Source of the DNA: an uncultured Solobacterium sp.
GTDB taxonomy: Bacteria; Bacillota_I; Bacilli_A; Erysipelotrichales; Erysipelotrichaceae
NCBI GenBank assembly: GCA_927911475.1
Contig: CAKMPP010000153.1
Coordinates: forward strand, 1-5,365
Length of the DNA stretch: 5,365 bases
Reading direction: 5' to 3'
The position numbers were made by a program, and so were the translations under genes. The notes under the pieces are model-generated. The model worked only from the letters and a program-made list of their open reading frames with translations, had not been told where the DNA came from and ran no database searches. Of this stretch, positions 1 through 5,365 are shown in pieces. The first letter of the stretch is position 1. Every line of letters begins with the position of its first letter.

Positions 1-893
1 TACACGATTAGATTGCCACATCAATACCACGTTCTTCTACTCCACTTCCTTCCCAACGAAGTTCTATTCCTGCTTCTTTAAAGCTAATCACAGAACTCTC
101 GCACGGTATGCATCTCACCTGTTGCAATCACAAAGTCATCAGCTTCAGGCTGTTGGAGCATCAACCACATACATTCCACATAGTCTTTAGCATATCCCCA
201 GTCACGTCTTGCATCTAAATTACCTAGATATAGTTTATCTTGATAACCCTTTGCGATGCGTGAAGCAGCAAGAGTTATCTTCGAGTTACGAAAGTTTTCA
301 CCTCTACGTTCACCTTCATGATTGAATAATATACCATTACAACAATACATTCCATAACTTTCTCGATAGTTTTTTACAATCCAATAGCCATATAATTTAG
401 CTACTGCATAAGGAGAACGAGGATAGAATGGAGTTGTTTCTCTTTGTGGAATTTCTTGTACTTTACCATATAATTCAGATGTAGAAGCCTGATATATACG
501 GCAAGTTTTATCAAGTTGACAGATACGAACGGCCTCTAACAAGCGTAAAACACCAATAGCATCGGTATCCGCAGTGTATTCTGGCACATCAAAAGACACC
601 TTTACATGGCTTTGTGCTGCAAGATTATAGATTTCAGTAGGACGAATTTCGCCAATAATTCTAATCAAAGAAGAAGAGTCTGTCATATCTGCCCAATGCA
701 AATTAACGAGTCTTTTCTGCTTCATATCTCTCACCCATTCATCTAAATACAAGTGTTCTATACGACCAGTGTTAAAAGATGACGATCTTCTTAATAGTCC
801 ATGAACTTCATATCCTTTATCTATTAGGAACTCTGCAAGATGAGAACCATCTTGACCAGTAATGCCTGTAATAAGTGCTACCTTCTGATTCAT
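1..893 (-). pseudogene. gmd: GDP-mannose 4,6-dehydratase (Gmd), C-terminus off the window, with frame breaks
   Basis: Gmd converts GDP-D-mannose to GDP-4-keto-6-deoxy-D-mannose, the first step toward GDP-L-fucose and related sugars. I start it at the ATG 891-893 (MNQKVALITGITGQDG), which matches the family N-terminus and follows a purine-rich GAAAGAAAG; starts at 918-920 or 915-917 would overlap manC. The extended-SDR features are all present: GITGQDG (residues 10-16), NLAAQSHV, STSELYG with Thr138 and Glu140, and Tyr162/Lys166 in YAVAK, each six residues after the E. coli catalytic positions. The frame ends with a TAG at 84-86 after VREFCD, yet the family sequence continues in another frame from position 85 (SFKEAGIELRWEGSGVEERGIDVA), is broken again at 10-13, and goes on as NRV to the window edge. 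Residues 200-205 also look frame-shifted (see findings). A complete protein would be about 350-375 residues. Either the assembly has indel errors or the gene is decaying. Confidence 0.88.
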
Positions 894-906
894 TGCTTTC
901 TTTCTA

Positions 907-1974
907 TCAATTTTCATCACGAAACTGTCTGATTCGTTGTTCTTCAGACATCTTACATATTAATAATTTACCATCTTGTTCTGCCACAATATATCCATCT
1001 AAGCCTTGAATAATTACTTGCTTAGCTTGTGTTGTGTGAATGATACAGTTACGAGATTCAAATAACTTAATATTATTTCCTATGCAACTATTTCCATATA
1101 GGTCATTCTTTGTGTGCATAAGAAGTGATCCCCATGTACCAAGGTCACTCCAACCAAAGTCTGATGGGAAGACAAATATTTCGTCAACTTTCTCCATAAT
1201 AGCATAATCCACAGATATATTCTCACATTCAGGATAACGTCTGTCGATCTCTTCTTGCTCTTTTTCTGTTCCATAGATGGGCAACATTCCTTCAAAAATC
1301 TTGCTCATCGCAGGCTGATAAATACGGAATGCATTGACAATTGTACTTACATTCCAAATAAATATACCTGAATTCCAAAAATAGTTATTATGTTGAATAT
1401 ACTCTGTAGCTGTTTCTAAATCGGGTTTTTCACGAAAAGAATCAACTCTAAAGATTTCATTATTAAGTGGAGAACCTAGGCGTAAATCTGCCTGAATGTA
1501 TCCATATCCAGTTTCAGGACGTGTTGGTTTCATTCCAAGAGTTACGATAGAGTCTGTTTCACTCGTAAATTTTAGAGAAGCAGAGATGACTCTTCTAAAC
1601 TCATCTACATCAGTTACAATAGCGTCACTTGGTGCAACTACGATGTTTGCTTTAGGATCTTGTGACTTAATTCGCCAGCTTACATAAGCAATACATGGTG
1701 CGGTGTTGCGACGACAAGGTTCTAACAAGATATTAGACTCGTCGAGTTCGGGAAGTTGTTCCTTTACTAATGACAAATACTTACGATTGGTTACAACCCA
1801 AATATTTTCTTTTGGGCATATTCCACTAAATCTATCGATTGTCAATTGTATTAAAGTGCGTCCAACCCCTAATACATCTATAAATTGTTTAGGTACATCT
1901 GCAGTGCTCATAGGCCAAAACCTACTGCCTACGCCACCTGCCATTATCACCAAATGATTATTATTGTGACTCAT
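907..1974 (-). CDS. manC: Mannose-1-phosphate guanylyltransferase (GDP-mannose pyrophosphorylase)
   Basis: This cytoplasmic enzyme makes GDP-mannose from mannose 1-phosphate and GTP. The 355-residue product has the nucleotidyltransferase signature MAGGVGSRFWPMS...PKQF at residues 11-31, the LEPCRRNTAPCIA segment, APSDAIV with the likely metal-binding Asp, ETGYGYI, the FREKP motif with its sugar-phosphate-binding Lys, YFWNSGIFIW, SVDYAIMEK and GWSDLGTW. It is the short single-domain form: it lacks the C-terminal phosphomannose-isomerase domain found in the roughly 470-residue bifunctional ManC/AlgA enzymes, so the isomerase must come from another gene. The ATG at 1972-1974 gives a normal N-terminus. 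The stop (907-909) is 13 bases before the gmd start, so both are probably one transcript, and gmd would use the product of this enzyme. The frame is intact throughout. The symbol manC is the usual one; manB/cpsB is sometimes used for the same activity. Confidence 0.93.
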   Translation of the reverse strand: MSHNNNHLVIMAGGVGSRFWPMSTADVPKQFIDVLGVGRTLIQLTIDRFSGICPKENIWVVTNRKYLSLVKEQLPELDESNILLEPCRRNTAPCIAYVSWRIKSQDPKANIVVAPSDAIVTDVDEFRRVISASLKFTSETDSIVTLGMKPTRPETGYGYIQADLRLGSPLNNEIFRVDSFREKPDLETATEYIQHNNYFWNSGIFIWNVSTIVNAFRIYQPAMSKIFEGMLPIYGTEKEQEEIDRRYPECENISVDYAIMEKVDEIFVFPSDFGWSDLGTWGSLLMHTKNDLYGNSCIGNNIKLFESRNCIIHTTQAKQVIIQGLDGYIVAEQDGKLLICKMSEEQRIRQFRDEN

Positions 1975-1997
1975 AGGTATCTCTTTTTTATAATCTA

Positions 1998-2029
1998 CAA
2001 ATATAGTATAAATAATCTGATTATAGAAA
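1998..2029 (-). promoter_or_regulatory. Candidate Bacteroidetes-type promoter for manC-gmd
   Basis: On the minus strand TATATTTG (2005-1998) matches the Bacteroidetes -7 consensus TAnnTTTG in full. TTTC (2029-2026) stands 20 bases upstream, where the -33 element TTTG is expected, with three of four bases matching. Transcription would begin near 1991, leaving a short leader of about 16 bases before the manC ATG with a purine-rich AAAAAAGAGA. Such short boxes occur by chance in AT-rich DNA, but the placement after a terminator and just before a gene supports it. Confidence 0.5.
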
Positions 2030-2168
2030 TTTTAAACGCTGTTTTTATTCTATAACTACGATAAACAAAGGTTCTGTAGGCTTATATACATTGCTCGTAG
2101 TGATGTTTTATTTATAACATAAATACTTCTTTCTATTTGACTAGGTTTCAAAAACAATCCTTTCACGA

Positions 2169-2236
2169 TGTAAAAGCTATCTTTTTAGTGTACAATTACA
2201 CTGCTTTTACAATGTAACAACAATGCTTTTATGATG
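2169..2236. repeat. Bulged hairpin plus copies of a GCTTTTA-type short repeat
   Basis: TGTAAAAGC (2169-2177) pairs with GCTTTTACA (2203-2211), and inside it AGTGTA (2187-2192) pairs with TACACT (2197-2202) around a CAAT loop, giving 15 pairs with one 9-base bulge (2178-2186). A further copy, GCTTTTATGATG (2225-2236), repeats GCTTTTACAATG (2203-2214) with 10 of 12 bases equal and a 22-base period. Three related units in 70 bases suggest a short dispersed intergenic repeat family; this cannot be proved from one locus. Confidence 0.5.
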
Positions 2237-2240
2237 AGAA

Positions 2241-2296
2241 AATAAACCTCTATTTCTGCAACATATATTATATAATAAGGTAAGGAGAGGTTTATT
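2241..2296. repeat. 11-bp inverted repeat enclosing a 12-bp palindrome
   Basis: AATAAACCTCT (2241-2251) and AGAGGTTTATT (2286-2296) are exact reverse complements separated by 34 bases. Near the middle lies TATTATATAATA (2266-2277), a perfect 12-bp palindrome. The arms could form a terminator-like stem in either direction, but the trailing T-run is weak (TTTATTTT on the minus strand). It may be a second termination or structural element between the two transcription units. Confidence 0.5.
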
Positions 2297-2324
2297 AGAA
2301 AATTACGAAGATAGAAATAGGCAC

Positions 2325-2385
2325 AAAAAAGAAAAGTACAGCATTCATTGTAGTAAAAAGGTACTCAACAAAAACTGTACTTTTC
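2325..2385 (-). terminator. Rho-independent terminator of the nqr operon
   Basis: On the minus strand an 11-base arm GAAAAGTACAG (2385-2375) pairs perfectly with CTGTACTTTTC (2341-2331) and is followed at once by six T (2330-2325). The loop is long (33 bases) but holds a small inner hairpin (AGTA/TACT at 2352-2355 and 2362-2365), which shortens it. It lies 52 bases after the nqrF stop, in the orientation of the operon, and has no T-tract in the other direction, so it should act on nqr transcripts only. Confidence 0.75.
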
Positions 2386-2398
2386 GTTATCTGTGATT

Positions 2399-2419
2399 CT
2401 CGTTTATCTTGCAAACGAG
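2399..2419 (-). other. Small stem-loop just after nqrF
   Basis: A perfect 7-bp inverted repeat, CTCGTTT / AAACGAG, with a 7-base loop lies 17 bases after the nqrF stop codon. It has no T-tract on either side, so it is not a terminator alone; it might protect the mRNA 3' end or assist the stronger terminator at 2325-2385. Function is inference only. Confidence 0.4.
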
Positions 2420-2436
2420 ATCTATCTCATTTTCAA

Positions 2437-3707
2437 TTAACCGAAGTTATCGAACATAATGCTCTCAGGTTCAACACCAATGCTATACAACATATCTTGT
2501 ACTGCCTTAGACATTGGACCAGGACCACACATGTAATATTCAATATCTTCAGGTGCATCGTGATCTTTAAGATATGTCTCGTACATCACTTGGTGTACAA
2601 ATCCTGCTGTATAAGGAACTCCTGCTTCATCTGCCTTAGGGTCTGGACGGTCTAAAGCTAAATGGAAATGGAAGTTAGGATATTCCTTTTCTAGAGCATG
2701 GAAGTCCTCTAAGAAGAATGCTTCACTTAGTGAACGAGCACCATAGAAGTAGTGCATTTCACGGTCACGAGTGTGCAATGTCTTAAGCATATGCATGATT
2801 TGAGCACGCAAAGGAGCCATACCTGCTCCACCACCAACCCATATCATCTCTTTCTTTGAGTTGAAAATAGGATGGAAATCACCATAAGGTCCACTCATAA
2901 GAACCTTGTCTCCTGGCTTACGAGAGAAGATATAAGAACTTGCAATACCTGTTGGTACATCTTGGAAGCCTACTTCTGGACGTGGTTTAAATGGTGTTGT
3001 TGCAATACGAACTGTTAGAGTTATGCGATCACCTTCTGCAGGATAGTTCGCCATTGAATATGCTCTTACAGTATCTTCTGGGTTATGTGCTTTCAAAGAG
3101 AATATGTTAAAGTCTTCTCCACTGGTACATAATCTTCCCCGATATCATTCTTATCGAAATCTTTATCGTAATCAATGCAATCGTAAGCAGGAATCTTTAT
3201 CTGTGCATAAGAACCTGGAATAAAGTCCATGTGCTCTCCTGGTGGAAGCTCAACAATAAACTCTTTAATGAAAGAACTTACGTTTTTATTCGAAATAACG
3301 GTGCATTCCCACTCTTTTACACCCATAACACTTTCGGGAACTTTAACCTTTAAGTCGCCCTTTACTTTACATTGACAACCTAAGCGCCAATTATCTTTAA
3401 TTTCTTTACGTGTGAAATGAGAACGTTCAGAATCGAGAATCTCTCCTCCACCCTCAACAACTTGAAGTTTACATTGTCCACAACTAGCTTTACCTCCACA
3501 CGCAGAAGGAAGGAATATACCATTCTCATTCAGTGTATTCATTACTGAATTTCCTTGTTCTACAGATAATTCCTTTTCTCCATTAATGTTTATTTTAACA
3601 TTACCACTTGGTGATAAGAACTTCTTTGCTATCAATAAGACAACAACTAATAGAAGAATAATAACCAAAAAGACAATAATGCTAACAATAATAAAACTTT
3701 GATTCAT
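2437..3707 (-). pseudogene. nqrF: Na+-translocating NADH:quinone oxidoreductase subunit F (NqrF), split by a one-base frameshift
   Basis: NqrF is the NADH-oxidising entry subunit: electrons pass from NADH to FAD and then to a 2Fe-2S cluster. The first part (3707 to about 3123, residues 1-195) has an N-terminal membrane helix (about residues 5-27) and a ferredoxin domain with Cys70, Cys76, Cys79 (ACGGKASCGQC) and Cys111 (GCQCKV), the same numbering as in V. cholerae NqrF. After GEDYVP this frame turns into VEKTLTYSL and stops at 3093-3095. The expected protein goes on one frame over from position 3117: EDFNIFSLKAHNP, then the FAD motif RAYSMANYP, the nucleotide-binding GGGAGMAP, the CGPGPM motif and the family-typical end DNFG. 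Adding one base in 3115-3125 gives about 423 residues, a normal length. A TTG at 3094-3096 could open the second part, but that fragment would lack the iron-sulfur domain, so I do not treat it as a gene. Either the base is missing in the assembly or the gene is broken; all other motifs are intact. Confidence 0.9.
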
Positions 3708-3734
3708 AACTTATTAGTTTTCTTCTTCTTTTAA

Positions 3735-4361
3735 TTAAATCTTAATTCCACTAAAACACATCATTGCTAATGCCATCAAACCAACGGTAATGAAAGTAAT
3801 TCCAAGTCCTTGTAATGGTTTAGGAACATCGCTATATTGCATCTTTTCACGAATAGCTCCCATAGAAGTAATAGCAAGTGTCCAACCAAGTCCACTACCA
3901 ATAGCATACACAATACTATCTGCTACACTCTTAATTGCCTGAGTATTTGATGCGTCCATATTCACTCTTTGTTGCATAAACAATGAAGCTCCCATGATTG
4001 CACAGTTTACAGCAATCAAAGGAAGGAAGATTCCTAGAGCTGCATATAATGAAGGTGAATACTTTTCTACTGCCATTTCAACTAATTGAGTGATACCTGC
4101 AATAACTGCAATAAATAGAATAAAACTCAAATAGCTTAGGTCTGCACCTTCGATAAGCAAGTCGGGACCTAATACTTTTGTTTGCAATAAATAGTTAATT
4201 GGCAATGTTACAAACAATACGAATGTAACTGCAAGACCTAATCCCAATGAGGTTTTTACGTTCTTCGATACCGCTAAGAATGAACACATTCCTAAAAAGA
4301 ATGCGAAGATCATATTATCTACGAAGATAGATCTAAAGAATAAACTTATTAAATGTTCCAT
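3735..4361 (-). CDS. nqrE: Na+-translocating NADH:quinone oxidoreductase subunit E (NqrE)
   Basis: NqrE pairs with NqrD as an inverted-topology membrane unit of Na+-NQR. I choose the ATG at 4359-4361 (MEHLISLFFRSIFVDN) because this is the family's usual N-terminus and gives 208 residues; an upstream in-frame ATG at 4389-4391 would add ten residues (MLILIKEESK) that are simply the 3' end of nqrD read in another frame. A purine-rich GGAAGAAAG inside the end of nqrD may serve as the ribosome binding site. Six hydrophobic segments can be seen (about residues 11-29, 36-58, 77-97, 106-128, 140-160, 178-200). Cys26 (FFLGMCSFLAVS) and Cys120 (AVNCAIMGASLF) are in the same positions as the Fe-ligand cysteines known for Vibrio cholerae NqrE. 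VYAIGSGLGWTLAI and KPLQGLGITFIT are further family-like stretches. A 27-base gap separates it from nqrF. Confidence 0.96.
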   Translation of the reverse strand: MEHLISLFFRSIFVDNMIFAFFLGMCSFLAVSKNVKTSLGLGLAVTFVLFVTLPINYLLQTKVLGPDLLIEGADLSYLSFILFIAVIAGITQLVEMAVEKYSPSLYAALGIFLPLIAVNCAIMGASLFMQQRVNMDASNTQAIKSVADSIVYAIGSGLGWTLAITSMGAIREKMQYSDVPKPLQGLGITFITVGLMALAMMCFSGIKI

Positions 4362-4362
4362 T

Positions 4363-4989
4363 TTACTTTCTTCCTTTATCAAAATAAGCACGATGAACCC
4401 AAATAACTACTCCTAGAAGTATCAACGCCATTGCTGGCATTGTCATCATACCATTATTTAAATAACCTGCATCATACACTCCTTGTGGAATTATTTGGAA
4501 ACCTAATAAAGAGCCTCTTCCAAAGAATTCACGGAAAGCTCCAACGATAACTAATATCAAAGCATAACCTAATCCGTTTCCTATTCCATCTAGGAAGCTA
4601 GGCCAAGGCTTGTTCATCATTGCGAAAGCTTCGAGTCGTCCCATAAGAATACAGTTGGTAATAATCAATCCAACATATACTGAAAGGGCAACACTCACGT
4701 CGTAAACAAATGTTTTTAATACTTGACTTACAATTGTAACAAGTGCAGCAACTACCACCAATTGAACAATAATTCTTATTCGTGTTGGAATGGTATTGCG
4801 CATTATTGAAATAATTACATTTGAGAATGCAGTGATGATTGTAACAGCTAATCCCATAACAATTGCGGGTTTTAACTGTGATGTTACAGCCAAAGCACTA
4901 CAAATACCCAACACCTGAACCAAGATAGGATTATCTAGGTTAAGCGGTGTGAATAAAACTTCTTTGTTTTGTTTTGAAAATAATGACAT
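4363..4989 (-). CDS. nqrD: Na+-translocating NADH:quinone oxidoreductase subunit D (NqrD)
   Basis: NqrD is one of two homologous integral membrane subunits (with NqrE) at the core of the Na+-NQR complex in the cytoplasmic membrane. The 208-residue product has the usual family length and starts MSLFSKQNKEVLFTPLNLDN. About six hydrophobic segments are visible, roughly at residues 21-37, 40-62, 71-90, 97-116, 135-155 and 180-201. Cys30 (VLGICSALAVT) and Cys113 (LIITNCILMGR) sit at the places of the conserved half-repeat cysteines that, with those of NqrE, ligate the Fe centre between the two subunits in known structures. The start codon is 6 bases after the nqrC stop; no strong Shine-Dalgarno is visible, only an A-rich stretch, as is common in Bacteroidetes. 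The stop (4363-4365) is one base from the nqrE start, which suggests translational coupling. RnfE is a paralogue, but the gene order points to NqrD. Confidence 0.96.
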   Translation of the reverse strand: MSLFSKQNKEVLFTPLNLDNPILVQVLGICSALAVTSQLKPAIVMGLAVTIITAFSNVIISIMRNTIPTRIRIIVQLVVVAALVTIVSQVLKTFVYDVSVALSVYVGLIITNCILMGRLEAFAMMNKPWPSFLDGIGNGLGYALILVIVGAFREFFGRGSLLGFQIIPQGVYDAGYLNNGMMTMPAMALILLGVVIWVHRAYFDKGRK

Positions 4990-4995
4990 AATCTA

Positions 4996-5365
4996 TTATT
5001 TTTTATCATTAAAGAACTTAATATACGCTCCTAAACCTTCATGAAGCATTTCTGTAACACCATTCATTGTTAAGGTTGCTCCTGTAACAGCATCAACCTG
5101 ATTAGCTTGCTTTTCTGGATCTATCTTCTTTGAAATAGATAACGCTACGGTATTTCTATCATTCGCAAAGATGTGCTTATTCTTAAATAAAGCCTGCCAA
5201 TTAGCGTTATCTTTGATTTCAGCTCCAAGTCCAGCGGTCTCACTTGCGTGATTAAAATATACGCCATAAATGGTTGACTTATCATCGTTTACAGCAATAT
5301 AACCATTGATTGGTCCCCAAAGTCCCATTCCATATACTGGAATAACATAAACTTTTTTACCATTA
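4996..5365 (-). CDS. nqrC: Na+-translocating NADH:quinone oxidoreductase subunit C (NqrC), C-terminal part
   Basis: NqrC is the periplasm-facing subunit of the Na+-NQR respiratory pump that carries a covalently bound FMN. Only the C-terminal 122 or so residues are here; the reading frame stays open to the window edge, reading NGKKVYVIPVYG directly before MGLWGPINGY, so the internal ATG at 5326-5328 is not the start and the N-terminal membrane helix lies outside. Seen in the sequence: the GLWGPI..Y segment, the family motif ETAGLGAEI (about 30 residues after MGL), and DAVTGATLT, which fits the Dxx[S/T]GAT flavinylation signal; its last Thr (codon about 5074-5076) is the expected phosphoester-FMN site, attached in known systems by the ApbE flavin transferase. 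It ends with TAA at 4996-4998, six bases before nqrD. The length after the motif is normal for the family. RnfG is related, but the NqrD/E/F neighbours settle the identity as NqrC. Confidence 0.95.
   Translation of the reverse strand, partial: NGKKVYVIPVYGMGLWGPINGYIAVNDDKSTIYGVYFNHASETAGLGAEIKDNANWQALFKNKHIFANDRNTVALSISKKIDPEKQANQVDAVTGATLTMNGVTEMLHEGLGAYIKFFNDKK

Larger units (their letters stand above)
1975..2436. other. Non-coding gap between nqrF and manC
   Basis: This 462-base AT-rich stretch has no credible reading frame on either strand. It holds, from the nqr side, a small stem-loop (2399-2419), the nqr terminator (2325-2385), an inverted repeat around a palindrome (2241-2296), a bulged hairpin and copies of a GCTTTTA-type motif (2169-2236), a 7-bp AT hairpin TATTTAT/ATAAATA with a 3-base loop (2109-2125), a 7-bp inverted repeat ACTACGA/TCGTAGT (2055-2061 and 2095-2101), and a candidate manC promoter (1998-2029). 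I see no tRNA or riboswitch that I recognise. Confidence 0.7.

Noticed and set aside
894..920. Upstream starts for gmd at 918-920 or 915-917
   Set aside because: They would overlap the end of manC and add residues (MMKIDRKKA) not seen in the Gmd family; the ATG at 891-893 fits better.
1080..1295. 71-residue open frame on the minus strand
   Set aside because: It lies wholly within manC in another frame, and manC has a strong family match over this stretch.
1496..1687. 63-residue open frame on the plus strand
   Set aside because: Antisense shadow of manC with no recognisable protein features.
1703..1957. 84-residue open frame on the plus strand
   Set aside because: Antisense shadow of the 5' part of manC, including the nucleotide-binding signature; nothing protein-like in it.
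1975..2436. CRISPR array or tRNA in the intergenic gap
   Set aside because: The repeats are too few, short and degenerate for an array, and no cloverleaf or CCA-end pattern is visible.
2437..3096. A separate NADH/FAD oxidoreductase gene starting at TTG 3094-3096
   Set aside because: The family sequence continues upstream of the TTG in the same frame (EDFNIFS), and the preceding frame ends in the matching ferredoxin half, so this is the second half of nqrF rather than its own gene.
3093..3128. Programmed -1 ribosomal frameshift making full-length NqrF
   Set aside because: The shift direction would fit, but there is no slippery heptamer, and NqrF is not known to need frameshifting.
4362..4391. 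Upstream start for nqrE at 4389-4391 adding ten residues
   Set aside because: The extra residues overlap nqrD and do not resemble any NqrE N-terminus; MEHLISLFFRSIF is the normal start.

Overview
The window looks like a chromosomal piece of a Bacteroidetes bacterium, most likely order Bacteroidales and possibly Prevotella-like. The evidence is the AT-rich DNA, a six-gene-type Na+-NQR operon with Bacteroidales-style proteins (NqrF ending in DNFG), a short ManC followed by Gmd, and a Bacteroidetes-type -7 promoter box (TAnnTTTG). The genus is inferred from memory of protein sequences, not from a search. All genes are on the minus strand, so transcription runs from the high to the low coordinates.

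Region by region, in transcription order: positions 5365-4996 hold the C-terminal part of nqrC (5' end outside the window), followed by nqrD (4989-4363), nqrE (4361-3735) and nqrF (3707-2437). The genes are separated by 6, 1 and 27 bases and form one operon, closed by a stem-loop plus T-tract at 2325-2385. Together they encode most of the Na+-translocating NADH:quinone oxidoreductase: NqrF takes electrons from NADH through FAD and a 2Fe-2S cluster, NqrD and NqrE form the membrane core with paired Fe-ligand cysteines, and NqrC carries covalent FMN. The cofactor residues that should be present in these parts are present.

Positions 1975-2436 are a 462-base non-coding gap with the nqr terminator, several inverted repeats, copies of a GCTTTTA-type motif and a candidate promoter for the next unit. 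Positions 1974-907 encode ManC (GDP-mannose synthesis) and 893-1 encode Gmd (GDP-mannose 4,6-dehydratase), which runs off the window. This is the start of a GDP-deoxyhexose pathway, probably GDP-L-fucose, if a fucose synthase follows outside the window.

The main anomaly is a set of reading-frame breaks. NqrF is split by a single-base shift near 3115-3125. Gmd has a frame break at position 86, another at 10-13, and a compensated pair of one-base indels at 280-298 that garbles six residues without a stop. In every case the family-typical protein continues in another frame. Several small indels in two unrelated housekeeping-type genes point first to sequencing or assembly error, and second to real pseudogenisation. 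I see no sign of a novel system, mobile element, CRISPR array, tRNA or rRNA.
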